64,000 bases of DNA from Dyadobacter sp. SG02 (lineage in GTDB: Bacteria; Bacteroidota; Bacteroidia; Cytophagales; Spirosomataceae). The DNA is taken from positions 1 through 64,000 of the forward strand of contig NZ_FNYL01000011.1 in assembly GCF_900109045.1 (NCBI RefSeq). The letters run 5' to 3'. The notes under the pieces were generated by a model, which saw only the letters and a program-made list of their open reading frames with translations, did not search any database and had not been told where the DNA came from. The position numbers and the translations under genes were made by a program. Positions 18,401 to 26,301 of this stretch are shown here, one piece after another; position 1 is the stretch's first letter; each line of letters starts with the position of its first letter.

Positions 18401-19114
18401 TTTGCCATTGTCGAAACGACAGTTCACACTACCCGCTACAAACACCTTTTTGCCGTCGCGGTTCATGAAAACGGCTTCGAAACTCGGATTGGCTACGCCT
18501 TGTTCGATGCGTTTCAGCTGTTCAATCGCCTCTTCTTTGTGTTGCGGGTGCAGGATGTCCTCCATGCGCATGGAAGCGATCTCGTCCAGCCCGTAGCCGA
18601 GTACTTCCCGCCAGGCTTTGTTTACGAATATAAATTTGCCATCGATCGCCACCAACTGGATCAGATCGCTGGTATTATCCACCAAATCCTGCAATTGAGA
18701 GTTGGATTTGGCGATCGCGGATTCCATTCTCCGGCGTCGGGTAATGTCATCGCCCACGAGCGTAATGCATTCCACCTCGTCGTTTTCCTGGTGCATCAGC
18801 ACGGAATTGATCGAGAATGTGCGTAAAGTTCCTTTTTGCGCCAGGAATGGCACCTCCCGTTGTTCGAGCTTCCGCTTGCCCTGGATACCTTCTTCAAGCA
18901 TTTGACGCATCTCGTGCTCTTCTTCTTTCGGTATCAGTTTGTCGAATATGCTGAAACCGACCAGGTCGGACTCGTGCCAGCCCGTTTTCATAAGGGCGTG
19001 CGGGCTTACGCTGCGGATGATAAAGTCCGGCGAAAACGTAATTCCGATCAGGTTTAAATGTTGAAGTGTGTGGTGAATAGTCTGCCAGTCGGTTTGGGAT
19101 AAAATCAGTTCCAT
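15500..19114 (-). CDS. Hybrid sensor histidine kinase (PAS/GAF, HisKA, HATPase, receiver, Hpt)
   Basis: A 1204-residue protein with no membrane helix or signal peptide, so probably cytoplasmic. Domain order: PAS (about 15-130), PAS (about 140-260), GAF (about 275-420), PAS (about 430-560), PAS (about 565-690), HisKA with phospho-acceptor His701 in ANMSHEIRTPMNG, HATPase_c with SNALKFTENG, DSGIGI and FGGTGLGLAIS, a receiver domain with Asp1001 in FMDIQMPDMDG, and Hpt with His1144 in LHTLKGSGGT. All four phosphorelay residues are present. No response regulator is encoded next to it, so the final acceptor lies elsewhere. The many PAS units suggest small-ligand, redox or light sensing, but the signal cannot be read. 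Confidence 0.95.
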   Translation of the reverse strand: MELILSQTDWQTIHHTLQHLNLIGITFSPDFIIRSVSPHALMKTGWHESDLVGFSIFDKLIPKEEEHEMRQMLEEGIQGKRKLEQREVPFLAQKGTLRTFSINSVLMHQENDEVECITLVGDDITRRRRMESAIAKSNSQLQDLVDNTSDLIQLVAIDGKFIFVNKAWREVLGYGLDEIASMRMEDILHPQHKEEAIEQLKRIEQGVANPSFEAVFMNRDGKKVFVAGSVNCRFDNGKPTAFRCILNDFTEKIRAEKAQSLYYSIANWTVNTQNLEEFYHGIHDELGKIIDVRNFFIALYDPSKSYIYFPYYVDQYFKGNVRFTKRKLGNGLTEYAIASNKPLFLSDTDIEKLAKTNSLYLYGVTPKVLLCVPLRIGDRVTGIIGVKSYDDPNMFDTRDLELLEFISGQVAMAIARKQSEEELSKYLARLNAIFDSSSHLIWSVNKSLQLTSFNRNYADLIHNQLGVRPSLQSSAEKFGWRMVGNSNRRTLETKYRQALRGEPQYFEFKIDRKDAGEMWLEFYLNPIHYADGVIEEVSGIARDITRRKEAELSLRHSEELFRGIFENLQDIYCRINRMGEITMISQSVLKRLGYLPEEVIGHKITEFFADKKRIHSALIRLRKTKSLRNFEITMYRKDGTERQFMINMLMFTNDKGKPTEVAVLARDITELKRNELELLKAKEHAERSLKVKEGFLANMSHEIRTPMNGVIGMIDLLGETPLNTEQKDYVLTIKRSSETLLNILNDILDLSKIEAGKMELHEAPIAVEELLLKLVSLFGQTAKSKGNTLTYHIGPDIPKFIIADQTRLLQIMSNLTSNALKFTENGSVKVFLALEKKEGLFHKIKVDVQDSGIGISATDKQILFTSFTQLDNSSRKSFGGTGLGLAISKQLCALMNGEIGVESTLGEGSTFWFTFETKETSIAQVSTIAQQEDTPIEDLFTDYHPLILLVDDNAVNRKVANEILKKSGCETDMAESGFKAIEMVEKRYHSDGKGYDIIFMDIQMPDMDGVETTQELKKRFSKGLPPIVAMTAYSMKEDRDRFMSQGMDDYIAKPIRAQTLVQKVKELMGNIENRKLEQKQKEIAQEAMVPVLDKEIIDQLAGIGGADLVWSVFEDFVGESNELVAGALEAYQSGDIKTVKSNLHTLKGSGGTVGVSQVAEIARDAEWRLKSDDTSTLAEALPALEKAYERFLASYKGLLGEWLK

Positions 19115-19159
19115 GGGTCCCCGTACAATCGCACTTTTAAGTTTCCTTCCAATTCTTTA

Positions 19160-19192
19160 TTCGATAAATCTACGAATTAAGACGTAATTTTG
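19160..19192 (+). promoter_or_regulatory. Promoter at the start of rsmA
   Basis: TAATTTTG at 19185-19192 is a perfect TAnnTTTG box. TTCG at 19160-19163 lies 21 nt before it. The box ends only 4 bp before a GTG and 10 bp before the ATG of rsmA, so transcription from it would give a leaderless or nearly leaderless message. Confidence 0.45.
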
Positions 19193-19202
19193 GCTTGTGA
19201 AA

Positions 19203-20003
19203 ATGAATTATAAAAAACCGGATAACTCCAAAGTGCGGGCCAAAAAGCATCTGGGTCAGCACTTTCTGAAAGATTTAAACATCGCCCAGCGCATCGTCGA
19301 CGGACTCTCCGGCCACGGTGGCTACGACCGCGTCCTCGAAATCGGGCCGGGAATGGGCGTGCTTACCCAATTTCTTTTACCCAAAACCAACTTTACGACC
19401 CACGTTATCGAGATCGACACCGAATCGGTGGCGTATCTTGAAAAACATTATCCCGACCTCGCACCACGCATTATCGCGGGCGATTTCCTGAAATTCAATC
19501 CGGGAGAATACTTCCAGGACAAATTCGCGATCATCGGGAATTTCCCTTACAATATCTCATCCCAGATATTTTTCCGCGCGCTCGAAATCCGCGACCGCAT
19601 TCCGGAGATCGTTTGTATGCTGCAAAAAGAAGTAGCACAGCGCATTGCTTCGCCACCGGGAAACAAGGATTATGGTATTCTAAGCGTGCTTTTGCAGGCC
19701 TTTTATGACATCGATTACCTCGTATCCGTGCCTCCGGGCGCTTTCGATCCCCCGCCGAAAGTGCAATCGGGTGTGATACGGTTGCGCCGTAATGCGGTGA
19801 CGGCATTGGAATGCGATGAAAAACTGTTTTTCAGGGTGGTGAAAACCGCATTCAATCAGCGGCGCAAAACCCTGCGGAATGCTTTGAAACCGGTAGGCGA
19901 AATACCGGACCATCCGCTGCTCAACAAACGGGCCGAACAATTGAGCGTTCAGGACTTCGTTACGTTGACGTTGCTTGCCCAAAACGCACAGGCAGCGAAC
20001 TAA
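19203..20003 (+). CDS. rsmA: RsmA (KsgA), 16S rRNA dimethyladenosine transferase
   Basis: A 266-residue protein that dimethylates two adjacent adenines near the 3' end of 16S rRNA during small-subunit assembly. Visible motifs: KKHLGQHFLKD (N-terminal RNA-contact loop), LEIGPGMGVLT (SAM site), and GNFPYNIS (catalytic motif IV, a variant of NLPY), plus a C-terminal helical domain with FNQRRKTLRN. I chose the ATG at 19203 over the GTG two codons upstream because the promoter -7 box sits so close; either is possible. Confidence 0.95.
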   Translation: MNYKKPDNSKVRAKKHLGQHFLKDLNIAQRIVDGLSGHGGYDRVLEIGPGMGVLTQFLLPKTNFTTHVIEIDTESVAYLEKHYPDLAPRIIAGDFLKFNPGEYFQDKFAIIGNFPYNISSQIFFRALEIRDRIPEIVCMLQKEVAQRIASPPGNKDYGILSVLLQAFYDIDYLVSVPPGAFDPPPKVQSGVIRLRRNAVTALECDEKLFFRVVKTAFNQRRKTLRNALKPVGEIPDHPLLNKRAEQLSVQDFVTLTLLAQNAQAAN

Positions 20004-20069
20004 ACCTTCTCTGAGACAGTATATTAAGTAAGCTAAAAGCATTTCGCCAATCGCTAAAAGCTCATTACG

Positions 20070-21422
20070 ATGACGTTCGAATTAACCCAGCTATACGTAG
20101 ATCATATTCAGGAACTGATTGAAAAAGAGGACTCTGCGGCCATCCGGTCGGAAATGGAGAATCTTTTTCCCGCGGACATTACCAGCCTTTTGTACGAGCT
20201 GGAAACAGAAAGCGCGAAATTCCTGGTCAACCAGCTGAATCTTGAAACCGGCGCGGCTATCCTTGCAGATATGGACCGGGGTGAACGCCGCGACTTTTTG
20301 AAGGCATTTACATCCGAAGAAGTATCCAAATTCGTCAACCTGTTCGATTCCGATGACGCCGTGGATTTGCTCAACGAGCAACCTATCCGCGTACGCGAGG
20401 AGGTGATCGCATTGCTCGAAGACCGCGAACAGGCCCGGTTTATCCTCGACCTACTGCATTACGACGAGGATGTGGCGGGCGGTTTGATGCAGAAGGAGCT
20501 TGTGAAAGCGAATGTCAACTGGACCGTAAATCAGTGCATTGAAGAGCTCCGTACGCAGGCGGAGGACGTAGAAAAGGTTTACGCAGTGTACGTAGTCGAC
20601 GATTTTGGCAAACTACTGGGCATTCTTTCGCTGAAAAGAATCGTATTGGCACACAAGAATACGAAAATCGAGAGCTTGTACGACAAGGACGTCATTTTCG
20701 TGGAAACCTATCGTCCCGCCGAAGAAGTGGCGGAGCTCATGCGGCGTTATGACCTCGACGCCTTACCGGTCGTGAATGTCCAGGGCAAACTCCTGGGCCG
20801 CATTACGATCGATGACATCGTGGACGTGATCACGGATCAGGCCAGTTCGGATACCCTTGCGATGGCCGGTATTACCGGGGATGTGGAGGAAGACGACAGC
20901 ATCTGGCAACAAACCAGGGCGCGTCTGCCGTGGTTGCTCGTGGGTATGATGGGCGGAATCCTGGCTGCAAAGTTTATCAGCTTTTTTGAGGGTGATCTCA
21001 AAATCATCCCGGCAATGGCCGCATTCATCCCTATTATTGGTTCAACCGGAGGAAACGTGGGAATTCAGACGTCCTCCATTATTCTGCAAGGCCTCGCGGA
21101 TAAAACTGGGATCGATACTACGTTGGGGCAGCGTTTGATCAGGATGTTCGCCGTCGCGTTTATCAATGGGATCATTATCAGCGCTATTGTCTTCGGTTTT
21201 AATATGCTGATCGGAAATGAGCTGCAACTGGCGCTGGTCGTTTCGATCGCATTGATGTCCGTGGTGTTCCTGGCTTCGTTTATGGGTACTTTAACGCCCA
21301 TTGTGCTCGAAAAGATCGGCATTAATCCCGCCGTGGCGTCGGGGCCATTCATTACCACAGCCAACGATTTGATCGGTTATGGCGTTTATTTCGGCCTTGC
21401 ACATTTGTTGTTGAGGTTGTAA
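20070..21422 (+). CDS. mgtE: MgtE-family magnesium transporter
   Basis: A 450-residue, full-length MgtE. It has the acidic helical N domain (about 1-130), a tandem CBS pair (about 135-255) that closes the gate when Mg2+ is bound, a plug helix, and five membrane helices (about 285-450) with the conserved pore segment PIIGSTGGNVGIQTSSII. MgtE is a Mg2+ channel of the inner membrane, regulated by cytosolic Mg2+. It follows rsmA after 66 bp on the same strand and may share its transcript. Confidence 0.95.
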   Translation: MTFELTQLYVDHIQELIEKEDSAAIRSEMENLFPADITSLLYELETESAKFLVNQLNLETGAAILADMDRGERRDFLKAFTSEEVSKFVNLFDSDDAVDLLNEQPIRVREEVIALLEDREQARFILDLLHYDEDVAGGLMQKELVKANVNWTVNQCIEELRTQAEDVEKVYAVYVVDDFGKLLGILSLKRIVLAHKNTKIESLYDKDVIFVETYRPAEEVAELMRRYDLDALPVVNVQGKLLGRITIDDIVDVITDQASSDTLAMAGITGDVEEDDSIWQQTRARLPWLLVGMMGGILAAKFISFFEGDLKIIPAMAAFIPIIGSTGGNVGIQTSSIILQGLADKTGIDTTLGQRLIRMFAVAFINGIIISAIVFGFNMLIGNELQLALVVSIALMSVVFLASFMGTLTPIVLEKIGINPAVASGPFITTANDLIGYGVYFGLAHLLLRL

Positions 21423-21433
21423 CCCGAACGTTG

Positions 21434-22861
21434 CTAGCATTCGCTCAGACTAATCGGGATATTCACTGCAAGCCCGCCTTCGGAAGTTTCCTTATACCGG
21501 GTATTCATATCCAATGCGGTTTGCCACATCGTTTTGACCACATTATCAAGCGAAACTTTCGCATTTTCCGGATTGCTTTGCAATGCGAGTTGCGACGCGG
21601 TGATCGCCTTGATAGCGCCCATGGTATTTCGCTCAATGCACGGGATTTGTACCAGTCCGGCCACCGGATCACAAGTGAGTCCGAGGTGATGTTCCATCGC
21701 AATTTCTGCGGCCATTAAGCATTGCTCGACAGTCCCGCCGGAAACCTGCGTGAGCCCGGCCGCCGCCATTGCCGAAGATACCCCGATCTCCGCCTGGCAA
21801 CCACCCATAGCCGCCGAAATTGTCGCACCTTTCTTAAAAATGCTTCCGATTTCACCCGCCGTGAGGAGAAACCTGAAAATATCCTCTTCGCTCCCGCCGC
21901 AAAACGTCACATGAAATTGCAGTACCGCCGGTATCACCCCTGCCGCACCATTGGTAGGAGCCGTCACCACACGACTGTATGATGCATTCTGCTCATTCAC
22001 CGCCAGTGCGAAGCAACTGACCCAATCCAACGTATAATTAAAACCCGAGCCGCTGCTTCTGATCAGTTCGATCCATTCGTCGCAGCCAGCGCAGGCGTGG
22101 CCTTTTAACAATTTTTGGTTTAAATCGGCCGCTCGCCGTTTCACATTCAAACCGCCCGGCAATACGCCTTTATGTTGGCAACCAAGGAAAATACTGTCCT
22201 GCATGACCCGCCAGATATTCAGCACGTCCTTTCGAATAGCGGCATCGTCCTTCCAGACCCGCTCATTTTCCAGCACAATTTCCCAGATCGCCTTACCCGT
22301 AACCCGGTGCCATTCCAGCAAATCCGAAGCATGATCGACAGGGTAAGGTATTTCCGAAGACAAAGCACCAGCCGCCGCCTCCCGGCCTTCCTGGACTACA
22401 AAACCACCGCCAATCGAATAGTACGTTTCTTCGAGCACCTGCCCGTCCAGGCAAACAGCCGTAAAAGCTACCCCATTCGGATGAAACGGTAGCGACTCCG
22501 TTTTGTGAAATACGACGTCTGTTTTAGGATTAAAATGAATTTGCATTTCCCCGCGCAGGCGGATTGTTTCGCTGGCTGCTATATCCGCCAGAATGCGGTC
22601 GATCGAATCCGTTTGGATCGTCACTGGATCGTAACCACTTAAACCAAGAATAACGGCAATATCGGTGCCGTGCCCCTTGCCTGTTTTCGCGAGTGAGCCG
22701 TACAGATGTACCGTCACTTTTTCAACCGCCGCCAGCAAGCCTTTATCTTTCACCACAATCAAAAACTGCTGCGCTGCCCGCCACGGGCCTAGTGTATGAG
22801 AGCTGGACGGGCCGATGCCTATCTTGAAAATATCGAAAACGGAAATGCGTTCGGATGTCAT
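21434..22861 (-). CDS. sdaA: L-serine ammonia-lyase, iron-sulfur type, single chain
   Basis: A 475-residue protein with the beta domain (about 1-160, including IGPSSSHTLGPWRAA) fused to the catalytic alpha domain. It deaminates L-serine to pyruvate with a [4Fe-4S] cluster. Candidate cluster cysteines lie in MGGCQAEIGVSSAM, TCDPVAGLVQIPCIERN and the C-terminal region; the C-terminal end ISLSEC places a Cys as the last residue, the tail position known to enter the active site in the bacterial enzyme. It is convergent with mgtE, with only 11 bp between the stops. Confidence 0.95.
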   Translation of the reverse strand: MTSERISVFDIFKIGIGPSSSHTLGPWRAAQQFLIVVKDKGLLAAVEKVTVHLYGSLAKTGKGHGTDIAVILGLSGYDPVTIQTDSIDRILADIAASETIRLRGEMQIHFNPKTDVVFHKTESLPFHPNGVAFTAVCLDGQVLEETYYSIGGGFVVQEGREAAAGALSSEIPYPVDHASDLLEWHRVTGKAIWEIVLENERVWKDDAAIRKDVLNIWRVMQDSIFLGCQHKGVLPGGLNVKRRAADLNQKLLKGHACAGCDEWIELIRSSGSGFNYTLDWVSCFALAVNEQNASYSRVVTAPTNGAAGVIPAVLQFHVTFCGGSEEDIFRFLLTAGEIGSIFKKGATISAAMGGCQAEIGVSSAMAAAGLTQVSGGTVEQCLMAAEIAMEHHLGLTCDPVAGLVQIPCIERNTMGAIKAITASQLALQSNPENAKVSLDNVVKTMWQTALDMNTRYKETSEGGLAVNIPISLSEC

Positions 22862-22885
22862 GAAATGGGGATGATCGGAAAGAAG

Positions 22886-23080
22886 TTACTTCCTGGCCTT
22901 ACGGTTGAGAAGTTCGGGTGGTAGCGGTGCGTTTTTTAGCATTTCTCTTGCTTTCGCTGTCTTTTCAGGGAACAGATCGATATCTACATACTTATCTAGT
23001 TCCGGGTTATACGTGCCAATATCAGCATCGGAAGTGTCCATCTTCTCCAAGATTCGTCTCACCATTTTTACAATTTCCAT
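22886..23080 (-). CDS. Small protein paired with the DUF6934-like gene
   Basis: A 64-residue protein, starting MEIVKMVRRILEKM four bases after the stop of the upstream gene; an alternative start eight codons earlier would overlap that gene. It is charged with predicted helices at both ends (RRILEKMDTSDA and AKAREMLKNAPLPPELLNRKA). I do not recognise a domain. The tight spacing says it is co-translated with the 23085-23525 gene, and the two may act together, in a manner resembling small two-gene modules of Bacteroidota. Confidence 0.65.
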   Translation of the reverse strand: MEIVKMVRRILEKMDTSDADIGTYNPELDKYVDIDLFPEKTAKAREMLKNAPLPPELLNRKARK

Positions 23081-23084
23081 AATT

Positions 23085-23525
23085 TCAAAACAATTTTGAT
23101 ACAAGAAATGCTTCGTAATTTACATTTTTTTCGAAAGGATGCCATGCTCCACGCCAATATCCCCACACTTCATAGGCTTTACTTATGACGACAAAGTTGT
23201 TGCTGATAATAATCCTGTACAACCTCTGTCGAGCCGCTGTACTTCCCGTAAAAAATACAGAAACCTCCGGATTCTTTGTCAGAAATTTCGCTGTAATTTC
23301 AATGACAGTTGATAAGACCATTTCCATATCTCCATTATCAGTTATAACCTGATCATCAAAGTCGGAACCGTCGTCGTTACAGTCTCCGAAGCCCAAATTC
23401 GCTATGTCGCTCCGAACCATGTGAAACTTGACCATTTTAGTAACCTTTCCATGCCTTCCCATGCTGGCGAATAAGTAGACCTCGCGCGGGATGGCATATT
23501 CAAATTCGTAATGTGGTCTTTCCAT
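23085..23525 (-). CDS. DUF6934-like protein
   Basis: A 146-residue protein from the ATG giving MERPHYEFEY; an in-frame ATG lies 11 codons upstream. It has the pattern I associate with DUF6934: an N-terminal YEFEYAIPREVYLF strand pair, a central MEMVLSTVIEITAKFLTKNPEV helix region (read in two parts), VFFTGSTAARQRLYRIIISNN and a C-terminal aromatic part ending FLVSKLF. These proteins are typical of Cytophagales and often occur with a small partner gene; their function is not known. Family assignment is from memory of the motif only. Confidence 0.65.
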   Translation of the reverse strand: MERPHYEFEYAIPREVYLFASMGRHGKVTKMVKFHMVRSDIANLGFGDCNDDGSDFDDQVITDNGDMEMVLSTVIEITAKFLTKNPEVSVFFTGSTAARQRLYRIIISNNFVVISKAYEVWGYWRGAWHPFEKNVNYEAFLVSKLF

Positions 23526-23674
23526 TAATGAACAAGTGTGTGTTACTAAATCTTGCAACCTTTACATACTAAGCGCACAGTATTTCGATTTACCCACGAA
23601 AAGTGCAACCGGCCAAATCCATTGAACTAACGGCTTTTCACTCACTATTCAGCCCTTTTTCGGAGAATACCCTT

Positions 23675-23682
23675 TACTTTTG
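23675..23682 (+). promoter_or_regulatory. -7 promoter element of dtd
   Basis: TACTTTTG is a perfect TAnnTTTG box 29 bp before the dtd start. I see no good -33 element at the expected spacing. Confidence 0.4.
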
Positions 23683-23711
23683 CCTTACTCAAAAATCAAT
23701 AAACAATTAAC

Positions 23712-24164
23712 ATGATTGCAGTAATCCAGCGCGTGAGCAGCGCTTCCGTGACCATTGAAGGAAAGGTGAAAGGTGAAATCAAAACGGGCTTTATGGTGCT
23801 GCTCGGCATTACGCATTCCGATTTGCCGGAAGACATTGAATGGCTGGGAAAGAAGATTATCGGGCTCCGGGTATTTAATGATGAAGAAGGCAAAATGAAC
23901 CTGGATTTGAAAACGGTCAATGGTGACATTCTGCTGATCAGCCAGTTCACATTGCACGCAAGCACCAAAAAGGGGAACCGTCCTTCGTTCATCGAAGCGG
24001 CGAAGCCCAATATCGCCATCCCGATGTATGAAAAGATGATAGCGTTTTTGGGGGAGGAACTAGGAAAGCCTATTCAGACAGGTGAATTCGGCGCAGATAT
24101 GAAGGTGTCACTCTTAAACGACGGTCCCGTCACAATCGTTATCGACTCGAAAAACAGGATATAG
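23712..24164 (+). CDS. dtd: D-aminoacyl-tRNA deacylase
   Basis: A 150-residue DTD enzyme that removes D-amino acids (and Gly from tRNA-Ala) from mischarged tRNAs. It carries both signature motifs: SQFTLHASTKKGNRPSF and the C-terminal NDGPVTIVIDS (the Gly-Pro pair that selects chirality). It starts MIAVIQRVSSASV, the typical DTD opening. It is the first gene of a short plus-strand unit that ends with the MazG-like gene. Confidence 0.96.
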   Translation: MIAVIQRVSSASVTIEGKVKGEIKTGFMVLLGITHSDLPEDIEWLGKKIIGLRVFNDEEGKMNLDLKTVNGDILLISQFTLHASTKKGNRPSFIEAAKPNIAIPMYEKMIAFLGEELGKPIQTGEFGADMKVSLLNDGPVTIVIDSKNRI

Positions 24165-24232
24165 TTTTTAATCTCCGCAGCTATTTGTCTAGTTTAAATA
24201 GGCCACAATACCTGACTATTCCTGACATTCAC

Positions 24233-24264
24233 TCATTCAATCATTCAATCATTCAATCATTCAA
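24233..24264. repeat. Four tandem copies of an 8-bp repeat before the MazG-like gene
   Basis: TCATTCAA occurs four times head to tail with no mismatch and ends 4 bp before the start codon at 24269. A related ACATTCAC precedes it. Copy-number change by slippage would alter the leader length but not the reading frame. Confidence 0.95.
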
Positions 24265-24268
24265 TATA

Positions 24269-24595
24269 ATGACCATCCACGAAGCACAAGATCGCGTTGA
24301 TCAATGGATTAAAACCTACGGGGTAAGGTATTTTTCAGAATTGACCAACATGACAATCCTGACCGAAGAAGTCGGTGAGCTCGCGCGCATTATGGCGCGT
24401 ACATACGGGGACCAGTCATTTAAAAAATCGGACTTAGGAAAAGACCTGGGCGATGAAATGGCCGATGTGCTCTGGGTACTGATCTGCCTCGCCAACCAAA
24501 CGGGCATTAACCTCACCGAAGCATTTGAGAAGAACCTGGCCAAGAAAACGGACCGCGATAAGGACCGTCATAAGCAGAACGAGAAACTGCAATAG
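24269..24595 (+). CDS. MazG-like nucleotide pyrophosphohydrolase
   Basis: A 108-residue all-alpha NTP pyrophosphohydrolase. The metal-binding signature is visible: TEEVGELARIMAR followed by DLGDEMADVLWVLICLAN. Members hydrolyse (d)NTPs, often damaged ones, to NMP and pyrophosphate. I chose the ATG giving MTIHEAQDRVDQW; the longer reading frame upstream translates the tandem repeat and is not family sequence. It lies 104 bp after dtd, and both act in housecleaning of aberrant metabolites. A terminator follows. Confidence 0.88.
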   Translation: MTIHEAQDRVDQWIKTYGVRYFSELTNMTILTEEVGELARIMARTYGDQSFKKSDLGKDLGDEMADVLWVLICLANQTGINLTEAFEKNLAKKTDRDKDRHKQNEKLQ

Positions 24596-24601
24596 CCTGT
24601 A

Positions 24602-24637
24602 AACAGAACAAGCCCGGAAACCCGGGCCTGCTCTGTT
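24602..24637. terminator. Bidirectional terminator between the MazG-like gene and sucB
   Basis: AACAGAACAAGCCCGG pairs with CCGGGCCTGCTCTGTT with two mismatches around a short A-rich loop. It lies between convergent genes. Confidence 0.8.
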
Positions 24638-24661
24638 ATCTATTTTTCCGAAATGATAATA

Positions 24662-26254
24662 TTACATATCCAGTAACAGACGCATCGGATCTTCGAGCAA
24701 CTGCTTCACGCGAACGAGGAAGCTTACCGAATCCTTACCGTCTATCGTACGGTGGTCGTACGACAACGCCACGTACATGATCGGGCGAACGACGATCTGA
24801 CCATCCACTACAACCGGACGCTCTACGATATTATGCATACCGAGGATCGCAGATTGCGGTGCATTGATGATCGGCGTCGATAGCATTGAACCGAATGTAC
24901 CACCGTTAGTAATTGTGAAGGTACCGCCGGACATTTCGTCAAGGCCCAGTTTACCATCACGTGCACGAACCGCCAGACGAACGATTTCCTTTTCGATGGC
25001 CGCAAACGAAAGTGTTTCAGCATTGCGGATAACCGGTACTACCAGTCCGCGCGGCGTAGAAACAGCTACCGAAATATCAGCGAAGTCGTTGTAAACCAGC
25101 TCTTCGCCATCGATCTGGGCATTGATAACCGGGAAGTCTTTCAATGCAACGGTTACCGCCTTCACGAAGAACGACATGAAGCCGAGGCCTACTTCGTGTT
25201 TTTCTTTGAATTTATCCTTGAATTTAGAACGCAAATCCATCACCGGCTTCATATCCACCTCGTTGAACGTGGTAAGCATAGCCGTTTCATTTTTCACCGC
25301 TACAAGGCGACGTGCGATGGTTTTACGCAGCGAGGACATTTTCTCGCGACGTGATGCGCGAGCGCCAGCCGGGACCGGAGCAGCAGCAGGGGTCGAAGCG
25401 GCAGCCGGTTTCGCTGGTGCGGGAGCCGCAGCCGGTGCAGCTTTTTCAGCCTTCAACGCATCGTCTTTCATAATTTTGCCTCCCGAGCCGGAACCGTTTA
25501 CATCTTTCGGATCGATTCCTTTTTCCGCCAGGATTTTGGCAGCCACAGGCGATGCGTGCTTCTCGCTATAAGCCTTATCGGCCTGAGCGGCGGCAGGAGC
25601 TGTTGATTGTGGAGCAGCGGGTGCCGCGGCAGGAGCGCCGGTTGTTACCGCGATGGTGCAAATCACTGCGCCGATCGACAGCGTATCACCTTCTTTTCCT
25701 ACAATTGTCAATATACCCGCAGCTTCCGCCGGGAGTTCGAATGTCGCTTTATCGGATTCCAGTTCGCAGAGGATTTCATCCACAGTCACATAGTCGCCAT
25801 CTTTTTTGCTCCAAGAAGCGATGGTTACCTCGCTGATAGACTCTCCTACCGCAGGGACTTTCATTTCATAAACCTGGCCCGTTGCAGCAGGTGCTGCGGC
25901 AGCCGATGCTGCGGCAGCCGGGGCTTCTGCTTTTGCAGGTTCAGCCGGTGCGGCCGCCGGAGCTGGTGCAGCAGCAGCTTCCGCCTTTGGAGCAGTTTCC
26001 TTCGGAGCTGCGCCATTAGCCGCTTCGATGGTCGCGATCAGGTCTCCGATATTCAACGTATCGCCTTCCTGCGCTTTAATATGCAATATACCTTCTGCTT
26101 CCGCGGTGAGTTCAAATGTCGCTTTGTCCGAATCCAACCCGCAGATCACCTCGTCCATCTTCACAAAATCGCCATCATTTTTGAACCAGTTTCCTATCGT
26201 AACCTCGGTAATCGACTCGCCAACGGGCGGTACTTTTATTTCAATTTCAGCCAT
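24662..26254 (-). CDS. sucB: Dihydrolipoamide succinyltransferase (E2o) with two lipoyl domains
   Basis: A 530-residue E2 component of 2-oxoglutarate dehydrogenase. Two lipoyl domains are present (about 1-77 and 128-205), each with its lysine in SDKATFEL. Ala/Pro-rich hinges join them to a peripheral-subunit-binding domain (HASPVAAKILAEKGI, about 233-270) and the catalytic domain with the active-site motif YDHRTIDGKDSVSFL near the C-terminus. Most bacterial SucB proteins have one lipoyl domain, so two is less usual but seen in Bacteroidota. It lies 47 bp after sucA in the same operon. Confidence 0.95.
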   Translation of the reverse strand: MAEIEIKVPPVGESITEVTIGNWFKNDGDFVKMDEVICGLDSDKATFELTAEAEGILHIKAQEGDTLNIGDLIATIEAANGAAPKETAPKAEAAAAPAPAAAPAEPAKAEAPAAAASAAAAPAATGQVYEMKVPAVGESISEVTIASWSKKDGDYVTVDEILCELESDKATFELPAEAAGILTIVGKEGDTLSIGAVICTIAVTTGAPAAAPAAPQSTAPAAAQADKAYSEKHASPVAAKILAEKGIDPKDVNGSGSGGKIMKDDALKAEKAAPAAAPAPAKPAAASTPAAAPVPAGARASRREKMSSLRKTIARRLVAVKNETAMLTTFNEVDMKPVMDLRSKFKDKFKEKHEVGLGFMSFFVKAVTVALKDFPVINAQIDGEELVYNDFADISVAVSTPRGLVVPVIRNAETLSFAAIEKEIVRLAVRARDGKLGLDEMSGGTFTITNGGTFGSMLSTPIINAPQSAILGMHNIVERPVVVDGQIVVRPIMYVALSYDHRTIDGKDSVSFLVRVKQLLEDPMRLLLDM

Positions 26255-26301
26255 TTTATGTGCAATCTTGTTATCGAATTAAGTCAAAAATTATAGGAAT
26301 A

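Noticed and set aside
15500..19114. Pairing of the hybrid histidine kinase with the LuxR-type regulator at 54.6 kb
   Set aside because: They are over 35 kb apart, and the kinase has its own receiver and Hpt domains. Nothing in the sequence links them.
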